In this document: positions 54,346 to 64,000 of the stretch, one piece after another
Layout of the letters: every line of letters begins with the position of its first letter
Numbering within the stretch: the stretch's first letter is position 1
Source of the DNA: Methylobacterium adhaesivum
Lineage (GTDB): Bacteria > Pseudomonadota > Alphaproteobacteria > Rhizobiales > Beijerinckiaceae
NCBI RefSeq assembly: GCF_022179065.1
Contig: NZ_BPQD01000025.1
Coordinates: forward strand, 62,001-126,000
Direction: 5' to 3'
DNA length: 64,000 nt
Program-made: the position numbers and the translations under genes
The notes under the pieces: generated by a model
What the model was told of the DNA's origin: nothing
The model's database searches: none
What the model saw: only the letters and a program-made list of their open reading frames with translations

Positions 54346-54855
54346 CTAGAGCCGGTAACGGATCTGATCGGTCCAGAAGCGCTCGAGGCGGCCCAGGGCC
54401 GTGTTCATGCGGCCGAAATCGTCGTCCGAGATGCCGCCGATGGGCTGAATGGTGCGGGCATGCTTGTCGTACAGGCTCTGGATGATGTCGTGGATCTGGC
54501 GGCCCTTGTCGGTGAGGCTGATCCGCACGGAACGGCGGTCCGTGGTGGAGCGGGCATGGTGGAGGTAGCCGGCCTCGACGAGCTTCTTGACGTTGTAGGA
54601 GACGTTGGAACCGAGATAGTAGCCCTTGGTGCGCAGCTCGCTCGCAGTGAGTTCCTTGTCGCCGATGTTGTAGAGCAGCAGGGCCTGGACGCTGTTGACG
54701 TCCTCGCGGTCGCGGCGCTCGAACTCGTCCTTGATCACATCGAGGAGGCGGCGGTGCAGGCGCTCCACGAGGTGGAGGGCTTCGAGGTAGGAGCCGTGGG
54801 GGGCGGCCTCGGGGGCGGTATTCGTCTCGCTAACCTTGGTTGCCTGGGACTTCAT
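54346..54855 (-). CDS. ldtR: MarR-family winged-helix regulator, LdtR type
   Basis: A 169-residue regulator. The winged-helix region includes VNSVQALLLYNIGDKELTASEL, RTKGYYLGSNVSYNVKKLVEAGYL and STTDRRSVRISLTDKG, the well conserved Rhizobiales LdtR pattern; in Liberibacter and Sinorhizobium LdtR controls L,D-transpeptidase expression and stress tolerance. ATG 54855 is used because GAGG lies 6 bases before it; a TTG five codons upstream is possible. Two L,D-transpeptidase genes in this window are candidate targets (inference). It is preceded on the same strand by the DUF6163-like gene. Confidence 0.8.
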   Translation of the reverse strand: MKSQATKVSETNTAPEAAPHGSYLEALHLVERLHRRLLDVIKDEFERRDREDVNSVQALLLYNIGDKELTASELRTKGYYLGSNVSYNVKKLVEAGYLHHARSTTDRRSVRISLTDKGRQIHDIIQSLYDKHARTIQPIGGISDDDFGRMNTALGRLERFWTDQIRYRL

Positions 54856-55019
54856 CGCTGGCCTCGTCAAATCTTCGCGTTGCAGGGCCGGTGTTCGTTG
54901 CCACCGCTCATGAACCCAACCTAGGCAGCGCGGATGAAAGACGGTTTAAGCGATAGGATGAATTTGCGATTTACCTCTGTCGGTAAATGCAAGATGAAGC
55001 GATCGTCGTAAGGACTCGT

Positions 55020-55478
55020 TCACCGGATTTCGCGCGCCGCCAACCAGGATAGGACAAAGTAGATCGTCACGATGCTTGCCTGCAGAACAAGGTGAGGCAC
55101 TGACATTGGCAGCAGATGCGGTGTCAGGAGCGCGAGGGTCAGGGCGCTCGTCGCTGCGAGCAGCCAGACAACGCCGCCCCAAGCACTGGTGAGCCACAGG
55201 CCGACCGCCGCCATGGCGTCGATGACGGCGAAGTAGACGATCACCGTCTGGCGGGGAACCGGCTCGGTCGCGAATGGCGCCGCGCCCGGCAGGACGTCGA
55301 CGATCGAGGCCCAGTTGGCCACGGCCTTCGCGAGCCAGATCAGCGCGGTCAGGCGCATGAACCACACCAGAACCACGTCCCAGCCCGTCTGGGGTGGGCG
55401 CGGCGACCGCTCGATCCGGTCGTCGCCCTCCCCCGCGCGCCCGCCCCGCCCCCCGCCAACCTTGGTCAAACTGCGCAC
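55020..55478 (-). CDS. Small membrane protein, DUF6163-like
   Basis: A 152-residue protein with a polar N-terminus and four membrane helices, including WFMRLTALIWLAKAVANWA and YFAVIDAMAAVGLWLTSAWGG. These patterns recall DUF6163 proteins found beside LdtR-type regulators in Rhizobiales. Start GTG 55478; no ATG precedes the first helix. Function unknown. The gap to the regulator gene is 164 bases. Confidence 0.6.
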   Translation of the reverse strand: MRSLTKVGGGRGGRAGEGDDRIERSPRPPQTGWDVVLVWFMRLTALIWLAKAVANWASIVDVLPGAAPFATEPVPRQTVIVYFAVIDAMAAVGLWLTSAWGGVVWLLAATSALTLALLTPHLLPMSVPHLVLQASIVTIYFVLSWLAAREIR

Positions 55479-55529
55479 GTCGTGTCCGTTCCTTTCTTGA
55501 AGGCCCTAACCGGATCCCCGGCCGCGGCG

Positions 55530-56627
55530 TCATGAATGTCGACCGGCATCCCGCTCCGGCGAGGCGTGAGCGCCGCCCTCGCCCTCGAACGCGGCCACGA
55601 TGGCCGCCGCATCGACGGCGTCCAGGGTCGCCGGCCTCCAGGCCGGGGCGCCGGACTTGTCGATCAGGGCCGCCTGCACGCCCTCGAAGAAGTCATGGCC
55701 CTGCATCAGCAGGATCGCGAGACGGGTCTCGGCGGCGATGCACTCGGCGAAGGTCATCGCCCCGCCTCGCCGCATCTGCAAGTGGGCGATGCACAGGCTG
55801 GTGGGTGAGCGGGTGCGGATCAGGGCGGCCGTATCGGCGGCGAAGGCCGCCTCGCTCGAACCCGCCTCGCCTGCCGCCACGGCGTCGAGCCGCGCGAGGA
55901 TCCCGGTCACGTCGCGTTCCGAGAAGCACGCCTCGATGAGGGCGCGGTGCGCCATCACGGACCCCGGGGGCGGCGGCACGTCCGCCTGCGCCGCGAGCGC
56001 GGCCTCGATGCTGTCCCCCTCCGCAAGGCTGTCGACGATGGCGTCGAAACGCGCGGCCGGGGCATGATGCGTTGCCAACCCCAGCGCCAGGGCGTCTCCG
56101 GCCCCGATGGTCGCGCCCGTGAGCGCGAGGTAGGCGCCGGCCCGGTGGGGCAGGCGCGGCAGGGCGTAGGTCATGCCGACATCGGGGAAGAAGCCGATTC
56201 CGACCTCCGGCATGGCGAAACGGTAGCCCTCCGACGCGACCCTGTGGCTGCCGTGCAGCGAGATGCCGTTGCCGCCGCCCATGGTGAGGCCGTCGATGAG
56301 CGACACGATGGGCTTGGGGTAGGCCTTCACGGCGGCATCGAGGGCGTATTCGCCGTGCCAGAACGCGTCGACCTCCTCGGAGCGTCCGGTGCGGGCCAGG
56401 GCATGAATCGCCCGCACGTCGCCCCCGGCGCAGAAGGCGCGTCCGCCGACGCCGCGCAGGACGACCCGCGTCACGGAGTCGTCCGTTTCCCAGGCTTGCA
56501 GCTGCCGGTGCATCGCCCGGATCATCGCCAGGGACAGGGCATTCAGCGCGCGCGGCCGGTTCAAAGTCACGAGGCCCACCGCGCCGCGCCGCGTGAGCAG
56601 GATTTCCGCTTCGTCCTCGCCCAGCAT
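55530..56627 (-). CDS. 3-hydroxyisobutyryl-CoA hydrolase-like enoyl-CoA hydratase family protein
   Basis: A 365-residue crotonase-fold protein. RPRALNALSLAMIRAMHRQL, FCAGGDVRAIHALARTG and LTMGGGNGISLHGSHRVAS are typical of the hydrolase subgroup, which splits 3-hydroxyisobutyryl-CoA in valine breakdown; the length (about 350 rather than 260) and the C-terminal helices favour this over enoyl-CoA hydratase. It is divergent from hemB with 170 bases between. Confidence 0.83.
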   Translation of the reverse strand: MLGEDEAEILLTRRGAVGLVTLNRPRALNALSLAMIRAMHRQLQAWETDDSVTRVVLRGVGGRAFCAGGDVRAIHALARTGRSEEVDAFWHGEYALDAAVKAYPKPIVSLIDGLTMGGGNGISLHGSHRVASEGYRFAMPEVGIGFFPDVGMTYALPRLPHRAGAYLALTGATIGAGDALALGLATHHAPAARFDAIVDSLAEGDSIEAALAAQADVPPPPGSVMAHRALIEACFSERDVTGILARLDAVAAGEAGSSEAAFAADTAALIRTRSPTSLCIAHLQMRRGGAMTFAECIAAETRLAILLMQGHDFFEGVQAALIDKSGAPAWRPATLDAVDAAAIVAAFEGEGGAHASPERDAGRHS

Positions 56628-56659
56628 CGCTCATCCTGTCCTCGGGATCGTCCGCATAG

Positions 56660-58227
<1,568 letters not shown>

Positions 58228-58334
58228 GGCGGAGATCCTTGGCGAAGCGATCCGGCGCCGACGGATCTTGAGATTTCGCGGATAGACGCCCACCTGCTGG
58301 GAACCGAACGCCGCCCTGCCCCGAGGAGCGCCCC

Positions 58335-58817
58335 ATGCTCGAAGCCCCGCCCGGCTACGCGTCCCGCCCGTATTCCGCCTACGGTGCTCCCATGGCGGTG
58401 CCCGTCATTCGGGCGAGCCTCGGGGCGCGCTTCGTCGCCTACCTCCTCGATATCCTGTTCATCATCGGGTTCACGGCGCTCCTGACCCTGCTGATCACCA
58501 TTATCGGCGCACTGACCTTCGGCCTCGGCTGGACTCTGTTCGCGGTTCTGCCGGCGAGCGGCATCCTCTACAGCGCCGTCACGGTGGGCGGCGCGAGCCA
58601 GGGAACCTGGGGCATGCGGATGATGGGCCTGCGGGTGGTGAACCAGGAGGGCACGCGGGTCGACATGATCACCGCCGCCATCCACGCTCTCCTGTTCTAC
58701 GTGGCGATCTCGACCTTCCTTCTCTGGGCCCTCGACCTCGTCATCGGGCTCGTGCGGTCCGACCGCCGCCTCGGCCACGATCTCCTCCTCGGCCTCGCCG
58801 TCGTGCGGGCCGCCTGA
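58335..58817 (+). CDS. RDD family membrane protein
   Basis: A 160-residue protein with a short Pro/Tyr-rich start and three to four membrane helices. The family features GARFVAYLLDILFI, with Arg and Asp, and GTWGMRMMGLRVVNQEG are present; the C-terminal RRLGHDLLLGLAVV completes the pattern. Function in the family is unknown or relates to transport. No clear operon partner. Confidence 0.85.
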   Translation: MLEAPPGYASRPYSAYGAPMAVPVIRASLGARFVAYLLDILFIIGFTALLTLLITIIGALTFGLGWTLFAVLPASGILYSAVTVGGASQGTWGMRMMGLRVVNQEGTRVDMITAAIHALLFYVAISTFLLWALDLVIGLVRSDRRLGHDLLLGLAVVRAA

Positions 58818-58924
58818 CGAATTCGGTCCGCAACGGCGTCTCAGGGTGTTGAGCCGGCGGAGGTTGTCGATACACTCATTGCTCGGGCCGCATCGCGTGC
58901 CCCGAGGCCGCGAGCGACCCCAGT

Positions 58925-59671
58925 GTGACGAGCCATTCCCGCGACACGCCGCAATTCTATCTCACGGCTCCGTCCGCCTGCCCCTATTTGCCGGGACAGG
59001 AGGAGCGGAAGGTGTTCACGCACCTCGTCGGGCGACGCGCCCGGGACCTCAACGAGATTCTGACCCAGGGTGGGTTTCGCCGCTCGCAGACCATCGCTTA
59101 CCGGCCCGCCTGCGAGACCTGCCGCGCCTGCATCTCGGTGCGGGTGGTGGTGGCCGATTTCATGCCGTCCGGGAGCCAGCGCCGCATTCTTCAGCGTAAC
59201 GCCGACCTCGTGGGTACGCCGGAGCCGAATCGCCCGGCCTCGGAGCAATACGCCCTGTTCCGGCGCTATCTCGATGCCCGGCACGGCGACGGCGGCATGG
59301 TCGACATGACAGTGCTCGACTACGCCATGATGATCGAGGACAGCCACGTCGACACCCATCTGGTGGCCTATCGCCGTCGCGGGCCGGACACCGCCATCAA
59401 CGGCCGGGGCATCGGTTCCACCGTCGCCCTGTGCCTGACCGACGTGCTCTCGGACGGCCTGTCGATGGTCTATTCGTTCTACGAACCGACGGAGGCGCAG
59501 CGCTCGCTCGGCACCCTGATGATCCTCGACCATATCCGTCGCGCCCGTGACCTCGGCCTGCCCTACCTCTACCTCGGCTACTGGGTCGAGGGCTCGCGCA
59601 AGATGGACTACAAGGCGAAGTTCCTGCCGCAGGAGCGGCTCACCGGTCCGGGTTGGCAACGGGTGGAGTGA
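58925..59671 (+). CDS. bpt: Leucyl-tRNA-protein transferase Bpt (N-end rule)
   Basis: A 248-residue member of the ATE/Bpt family. [16 protein letters not shown] and [16 protein letters not shown] contain the conserved Cys residues, and [21 protein letters not shown] and [18 protein letters not shown] the transferase core. Bpt adds leucine to proteins starting with Asp or Glu, marking them for ClpS/ClpAP. GTG start at 58925. It converges with the SUV3-like helicase gene. Confidence 0.92.
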   Translation: MTSHSRDTPQFYLTAPSACPYLPGQEERKVFTHLVGRRARDLNEILTQGGFRRSQTIAYRPACETCRACISVRVVVADFMPSGSQRRILQRNADLVGTPEPNRPASEQYALFRRYLDARHGDGGMVDMTVLDYAMMIEDSHVDTHLVAYRRRGPDTAINGRGIGSTVALCLTDVLSDGLSMVYSFYEPTEAQRSLGTLMILDHIRRARDLGLPYLYLGYWVEGSRKMDYKAKFLPQERLTGPGWQRVE

Positions 59672-59710
59672 CTTCGTGAGTTGGGGCCTTCCCGTCCGGG
59701 GGCGGTCCGA

Positions 59711-61858
59711 TCAAGCCACGCGATCCGGCGTCTTTTCCCGAATGCGCTGTGTGAGCTTCAGCGTCGCGGTTTCCCGCAGAGTTCGCTCGATGGCGGCGTT
59801 CGCCCGTTCGCGCACGCCACGCATCACGGCGCCATCGTCGAAGGTGTCGGGAAACCGCCGCGCCAGCCACAGGTAGGCGCTGGCGAGGCGGACCGTGCGT
59901 TCCTGATAGGCGAGATCGCCCTGATGGTCGGCCCGGAGCGCCGGCACCGTGGCGCCCACCGCGCGGGCCTGGAGCCAACGCGCGACGACATCGACGGCGA
60001 CGGGATCGCGCCGGTCGATGGGCGTGACCGCGAAGGCGAATTTCTCGCGGATCGGCAGCGACACCCGGTCGACCGCCTCCGCCGCGCCGAGGAAGTCCTC
60101 GAGGGCCGAAGGTTGGAACGGCGAGCCGTCGTAGAAGGTCGCGCGGGTGAAGTGCGCCATCACGGCGCTCAGGGAATCGGTGCCGAGTTCGGCGGCCGCG
60201 GCCTCGATGGCGGCGAGGTCCGGGCGGACGAAGAACCGCGTGTCGGCGGCGGGCGCCGTGGGGGCGCCCGACAGGGCGTCGCGGATCGGCCCGAGGCCGT
60301 CGTCGTCGGCTGCCGCGACGTAGCCCGCTTCCTGGTGGCCGAAGCGCCCGGCGCGGCCGGCGATCTGACGGATCTCGGCATTCGTGAGGGCGCGCTCCTG
60401 CGTGCCGTCCCACTTGCGGATGGCAGCGAAGACCACGCGCTTGAGCGGGCCGAGGTTCAGGCCCATGCCGATGGCGTCCGTCGTGACCAGCACCTCGGCC
60501 TCACCGTCGCGGAACCGCCCGGCTTCTGCCCGGCGCACCTCCGGCGACAGGGCACCATAGATGGTAGCGACGCTGCGTCCGGCGGCGACGAGGATTTCGC
60601 GGTTCTCGTGCACGGCCCGGCGGGAGAAGGCCACGACGGCATCGCCCGGTTCGACGGCCTCCAGGGGCACGGGGGCGTCGAGGGCCACCAGGGGCGTCTT
60701 GCGGGTGAAGGTGACGACGTCGAGGGATTCGCCCGCCGCTTCCGCCGCCCGCCGCACGGCCGAGAGCGCGTCCTCGGCCCCACACACGATGACGAGGCGG
60801 GCCGGAATGCCGAACAGGGCGTTGGTCCAGGCCCAACCCCGGTCGGGATCGGACAGCATCTGAATCTCGTCGATGACCGCGACGTCGAGGGGGCGGCGCA
60901 GATCCGCCGTCTCGATGGTCCGGGCTGTATGGGTCGGGTCGGGTTCGCCCAGGATCTCCTCGCCCGTGACCATGCCGGCACGCAGACCCCGCGCCAGGAG
61001 CGCCTCGTAATTCTCGAGGGCGAGGAGCCGCAGGGGGGCGAGGTAGGCGCCCGTTGTGGCCTGGGTCAGGGCTTCGAGGGCGGCGTAGGTCTTGCCCGAA
61101 TTCGTCGGTCCCATGTGGAAGACGATGCGCCGACCCATGCGCCGTGCGGCGGCGAACTTGTCGATATAGCTCCCGAACCCCGCCCGGTCGCGCAGGCGCC
61201 GCGTTCCGGATGCCTCCTGCGCCACCACCCTCCCCCGGGCGCGGACCGCCTTCAGGGTGTCGAGGATGGTGCCTGCCACGTCCGGCCCGTCCGTGAAGAC
61301 TCGCGACCGCAACGAGCGATCAAGGTGGGCGATGTAGGTGACGGCGTCCGCCCCGGTTTCGGCCATGTCGGCGCGGATCTGATCCCGCAAGCGTAAGATG
61401 GTGCGGTTGAGGTTACCGCGCAGGCGGCCCGCGATCTGGACGACTCGGGCCCGCAGGGCTTCGCGGCGCCAAGCCGGATCATTGCCGAGCGCCATCTCGT
61501 CGAGGATTTCGGCGGCCTCGGCATCCGGTGCCGTGTCGAGGCGCAGGTCCAGGCGGTTGTCGTCAAGGAGCGGGCACAGCACCCGCACCCACCAGCGCAC
61601 GTGCCCTTCCGGATCGACTTCGGCCCGCAGGGCGGGGATCGCCTGCGTCAGGACGGGAATGCCGTCCCGAACGAAGTCCCGGCGCGCATCCGACGCGCGC
61701 AGGGCCTCGGCCACTGCTGCATCCTCGCAGACCCCTCCCCGTTCCGGGAGGCCGAGACGCTCGCGGAGTGCCTCCCGGTCGACGGCACCGGCCGCGATGC
61801 CGAGCCGGTGAAGGGCGTCGGCGAGGAAGTCCGTGGTCCGATGAATGCGGCGCGCCAT
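59711..61858 (-). CDS. SUV3-like RNA/DNA helicase
   Basis: A 715-residue SF2 helicase. About 230 N-terminal helical residues come before the motor. The motor has Walker A HMGPTNSGKTYAAL, LAPLRLLALENYE, motif II VIDEIQM, VTTDAIGMGLNL and motif VI RQIAGRAGRFG. The C-terminal third resembles the Suv3 C-terminal region. Mitochondrial Suv3 unwinds RNA for degradation; alphaproteobacterial relatives are common but poorly studied. A good ribosome site (AAAGGGTGGGG) precedes ATG 61858. Confidence 0.88.
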   Translation of the reverse strand: MARRIHRTTDFLADALHRLGIAAGAVDREALRERLGLPERGGVCEDAAVAEALRASDARRDFVRDGIPVLTQAIPALRAEVDPEGHVRWWVRVLCPLLDDNRLDLRLDTAPDAEAAEILDEMALGNDPAWRREALRARVVQIAGRLRGNLNRTILRLRDQIRADMAETGADAVTYIAHLDRSLRSRVFTDGPDVAGTILDTLKAVRARGRVVAQEASGTRRLRDRAGFGSYIDKFAAARRMGRRIVFHMGPTNSGKTYAALEALTQATTGAYLAPLRLLALENYEALLARGLRAGMVTGEEILGEPDPTHTARTIETADLRRPLDVAVIDEIQMLSDPDRGWAWTNALFGIPARLVIVCGAEDALSAVRRAAEAAGESLDVVTFTRKTPLVALDAPVPLEAVEPGDAVVAFSRRAVHENREILVAAGRSVATIYGALSPEVRRAEAGRFRDGEAEVLVTTDAIGMGLNLGPLKRVVFAAIRKWDGTQERALTNAEIRQIAGRAGRFGHQEAGYVAAADDDGLGPIRDALSGAPTAPAADTRFFVRPDLAAIEAAAAELGTDSLSAVMAHFTRATFYDGSPFQPSALEDFLGAAEAVDRVSLPIREKFAFAVTPIDRRDPVAVDVVARWLQARAVGATVPALRADHQGDLAYQERTVRLASAYLWLARRFPDTFDDGAVMRGVRERANAAIERTLRETATLKLTQRIREKTPDRVA

Positions 61859-61924
61859 GCCCCACCCTTTCGAGGGTCCTTGCGAGAATCAAGCATCCGG
61901 GGGCGCCCCTCCCCCGTCGCATCG

Positions 61925-63427
61925 TCACAGATGCGGGTCGGGTGCCGCCTCCAGGCGGCCCTCGGCGATTGCGGCGCGGAAGATCTCGTAATCCGCCTGA
62001 TTGCGCTCGCCATAGGCCTCGGCCCAGTCGGCCAGGGCCTCGCGCAGATCGGCGTGACGGTCCTTGCCGCAATAGCCCGCGATGGCGGCAGCATCGCCCG
62101 TGCGGGCATGGGCTCGCGCGAGGAGAGCGCCGTAGGCCCAGGAGAAGTACAGGAGCGGTTGCCCGGTCATGCACGACACCGGGATCTCACCCTTCATATT
62201 CTTCATCTGCCGCACGTAGAACGGCCTGTCCCCGATGGTGGTCCAGCCGAGTAGGGGATCGCCGACTGCCTGGAGCAGGCGCTGACCGTAGATCACCCGC
62301 TCGCCTTCGTGGCTGGCATAGGGCTCGGGCATGCCCGGGAGATAGGGCGCGTGGGCGGGGCGCACCGCCTCCTTCACCTGGAGGAAGAGCACGTCCCGAT
62401 CCGAGTTGCCGCAGAGCAGGGCTACGTAGGCGCGGGTGCCGACGCTGCCGACTCCGACGACCCGGTGGGCGACATCGACAACATGGTAGCGGCTCAGCAT
62501 GAACCGGCGCTCGCGCGGCAGGGTGTCGGCGTAATGCTCGAGACCGGAGATCACCGCCTCGCGGGTGGCGTCGTCGACACGCGTCAGGATCGGCGGGTCC
62601 TCGCGGAAGCGCCAGCCGCCATCGACCCGACGCTCGCCGACCCGGTCGAGCAGAGTCTGGTTGTTGCGCTTGCGCGCTTTCTCTACCGCCTTGCGGATCA
62701 CCCCTTGCGATTCCGAATCGATCCGGATCCCCGAAAAATCGAGATTGTCGGCCCGCGCCGCCTGCTGCCAGACGTCGAGGGGGCCCTGGGGGGCGAGCTC
62801 GATCATGGTGTGCTGGTAGCCGGCCACCGCCGCCGTGGTGGCCGCACGCCGCTCGCCGGGCGGAACGTGATCGCCACGCGCTGCGACATCGATGCTGGCG
62901 ACGAGGCGCTTCAGGTCCCATTCCCACGGACCGATCGTGACCTCGTCGAAATCGTTGAGATCAAGCACCACGTCGCGCTGGGGTGTGCCGAACAGGCCGA
63001 AGTTCGAGATGTGGGCGTCGCCGTTCATCGCCACCATGATGCCGCTGCTCGGCGACTGCGCCAGATCCCAGGCCATGACATGGGCCGCGCCACGCAGGAA
63101 CGCGAAGGGCGAACTCGCCATACGGGCCACTCGCAGGGGCAGGAGATGCGGCTGGCGTCCCTCGTGCGCGGCCTCGATGAGCGTCACCGGGTCGGGGCGG
63201 TTCTCCGGGACGAACAGTGGGGCGTGGCTGTCGTGCGGCACGGTCTCGCGCAGAACCTTGCCGGCATCACGGCGCCTCTCCCAGGGTTCCCCCGCCCCGC
63301 GCAGATCGATGCGCGGATAGTCGGCCAGGGGTTCGAGAACGACGGTCTCGGCGGTCTCCGGATCGGGCATTTCGCCGTGCTCGGTCCTACAGATCTCCTG
63401 CCCACCGAAATCGTTCGACCGTTCCAT
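61925..63427 (-). CDS. DUF2252 family protein
   Basis: A 500-residue protein. Conserved blocks are RVARMASSPFAFLRGAAHVMAWDL, MNGDAHISNFGLFGTPQRDVVLDLNDFDE and GPWEWDLKRLVAS, the kinase-like core (GDxHxxN and an acidic D-x-N/D motif) of DUF2252, related in fold to aminoglycoside phosphotransferases. A phosphotransfer activity is suggested by those motifs but unproven. ATG 63427 is preferred; the open frame continues upstream with a basic, unrelated sequence. Confidence 0.85.
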   Translation of the reverse strand: MERSNDFGGQEICRTEHGEMPDPETAETVVLEPLADYPRIDLRGAGEPWERRRDAGKVLRETVPHDSHAPLFVPENRPDPVTLIEAAHEGRQPHLLPLRVARMASSPFAFLRGAAHVMAWDLAQSPSSGIMVAMNGDAHISNFGLFGTPQRDVVLDLNDFDEVTIGPWEWDLKRLVASIDVAARGDHVPPGERRAATTAAVAGYQHTMIELAPQGPLDVWQQAARADNLDFSGIRIDSESQGVIRKAVEKARKRNNQTLLDRVGERRVDGGWRFREDPPILTRVDDATREAVISGLEHYADTLPRERRFMLSRYHVVDVAHRVVGVGSVGTRAYVALLCGNSDRDVLFLQVKEAVRPAHAPYLPGMPEPYASHEGERVIYGQRLLQAVGDPLLGWTTIGDRPFYVRQMKNMKGEIPVSCMTGQPLLYFSWAYGALLARAHARTGDAAAIAGYCGKDRHADLREALADWAEAYGERNQADYEIFRAAIAEGRLEAAPDPHL

Positions 63428-63860
63428 ATCGCTGATCCGTAGCCGTCGTCGCGACGACAACCTGAGCCGTCGCACATCGTTGCCCTCCGAAGGATTAAAG
63501 TCGCGCGTCGGACGTTGTCTCGCGCGTCCGCAATGTCGCATGCTCGCGCGGTACGTATGGTACGGGGGCGCGACCGCGTCCGTCTCAGCCGAAACCGATC
63601 GGGGATATTTCCGGCTTCCACCAAGGTTCATACACCGGGGTTACACCGGGATTCGTGGGAGTCCGGGCTGGGTCGCCGTCCCGTTGCAGCGAAGATCTGC
63701 CGTCCTTTCGAGAAACGATGCGGGCGCGAGGGCCGCGCCGAGGACGGCGCTGTTCCTGCGGTGTATGAGGCTGGCTGCCTGCCTCGACGTCGAATGCGAT
63801 ACCGCCGTGCTTCCCGTCGTCCTGGGAGGCGGGAGCGCGAGGCGCCCCCGCCCAGCGCCA
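63428..63860. other. Intergenic stretch left of the final gene
   Basis: About 430 bases before the 3' end of the partial gene at the window's right edge. No credible gene, tRNA or repeat other than the hairpin at 63828-63852. It holds the upstream region of the DUF2252 gene. Confidence 0.5.
63828..63852 (-). terminator. Hairpin after the final partial gene
   Basis: GGCGGG-A-GCGC and GCGC-C-CCCGCC form a stem of 10 pairs with one mismatch around GAG, 8 bases past the stop. There is no T-tract. Confidence 0.45.
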
Positions 63861-64000
63861 TCAGCGCTTGAACTTGCCGTCGTACTTGAACTCGGGAGCG
63901 GCCTTGAGGGCGTCCTTGCTCGCGTTCACCGACGCCTTCCACTTCTTGGCGTCTGCGTCGTAGGTCAGGGCAACCGAGGACGGGTCGACCACCACATAGT
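63861..64000 (-). CDS. C-terminal end of an unidentified protein (partial)
   Basis: The gene enters from the right edge and stops at TGA (63861-63863). The visible 46 residues include YVVVDPSSVALTYDADAKKW and end EFKYDGKFKR. The composition is lysine-rich and looks like the end of a small secreted or soluble protein, but I recognise no family. Confidence 0.6.
   Translation of the reverse strand, partial: YVVVDPSSVALTYDADAKKWKASVNASKDALKAAPEFKYDGKFKR

Overview
The window is high-GC alphaproteobacterial chromosome, most likely from Methylobacterium or Methylorubrum (Hyphomicrobiales). The pointers are a mesaconyl-CoA hydratase of the ethylmalonyl-CoA pathway, pqqA peptides for pyrroloquinoline quinone, the Rhizobiales-type MarR regulator LdtR beside a DUF6163-like protein, a DUF2794 gene, a BI-1/YbhL gene and an sdhCDAB operon. 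This assignment is inferred from gene content, not from a species-level comparison. No phage, insertion sequence, CRISPR array or rRNA was seen.

Layout. 1-1683: end of an unknown gene, then a terB-like/lrgA/lrgB cluster. 1915-5825: tRNA-Thr(CGT) followed by an AT-rich block with a methyltransferase (its frame broken by an amber codon) and a GT61 glycosyltransferase fused to an unknown domain; this block looks acquired. 5826-10703: a matrixin-type metalloprotease with a calcium-binding-repeat tail, downstream of a GGDEF-EAL sensor protein. 10951-13894: a cupredoxin, a DoxX-like membrane protein and a di-haem cytochrome c peroxidase, with a cluster of palindromes between the last two. 14006-19397: argC, a small basic protein, a two-domain GT2 glycosyltransferase and an SLC13-type permease. 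19566-23087: sdhCDAB, closed by a perfect bidirectional terminator and a cloverleaf-like inverted repeat. 23265-27671: an RND efflux permease and adaptor without an outer-membrane partner. 28665-36594: two L,D-transpeptidases, a TauE/SafE permease, mesaconyl-CoA hydratase, YggT, tRNA-Ala(CGC), RsmB, SdhAF4, BluB with a terminator in its leader, DUF2794 and BI-1/YbhL. 36811-42793: an FtsX-type ABC exporter divergent from a TesA-like esterase, then thpR and a CorC/HlyC-type protein. 42898-47720: coaA, hisE, hisF, hisA, hisH, a DUF2628 gene and hisB on one strand. 47848-53250: mtnP, the cytochrome bc1 operon (petA, petB, petC) and mgtE. 53687-53979: two tandem pqqA genes with their own terminator and no other pqq gene nearby. 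54346-63427: LdtR-like regulator, DUF6163-like protein, 3-hydroxyisobutyryl-CoA hydrolase, hemB, a lipoprotein, an RDD protein, Bpt, a SUV3-like helicase and a DUF2252 protein. An unidentified gene runs off the right end.

How the genes fit together. Several support aerobic respiration: succinate dehydrogenase with its SdhAF4 assembly factor, cytochrome bc1, haem synthesis (hemB) and the di-haem peroxidase. The mesaconyl-CoA hydratase, pqqA and bluB (lower ligand of cobalamin, which the ethylmalonyl-CoA pathway's mutases need) fit the one- and two-carbon metabolism of a methylotroph. Cell-envelope functions (L,D-transpeptidases, LdtR, glycosyltransferases, RND pump, LrgAB) form a second theme. 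The less conventional items are the bluB leader, the orphan tandem pqqA pair, the amber-split methyltransferase with repeat-like tail, the palindrome cluster near 12.5 kb and the cloverleaf element near 23.2 kb.
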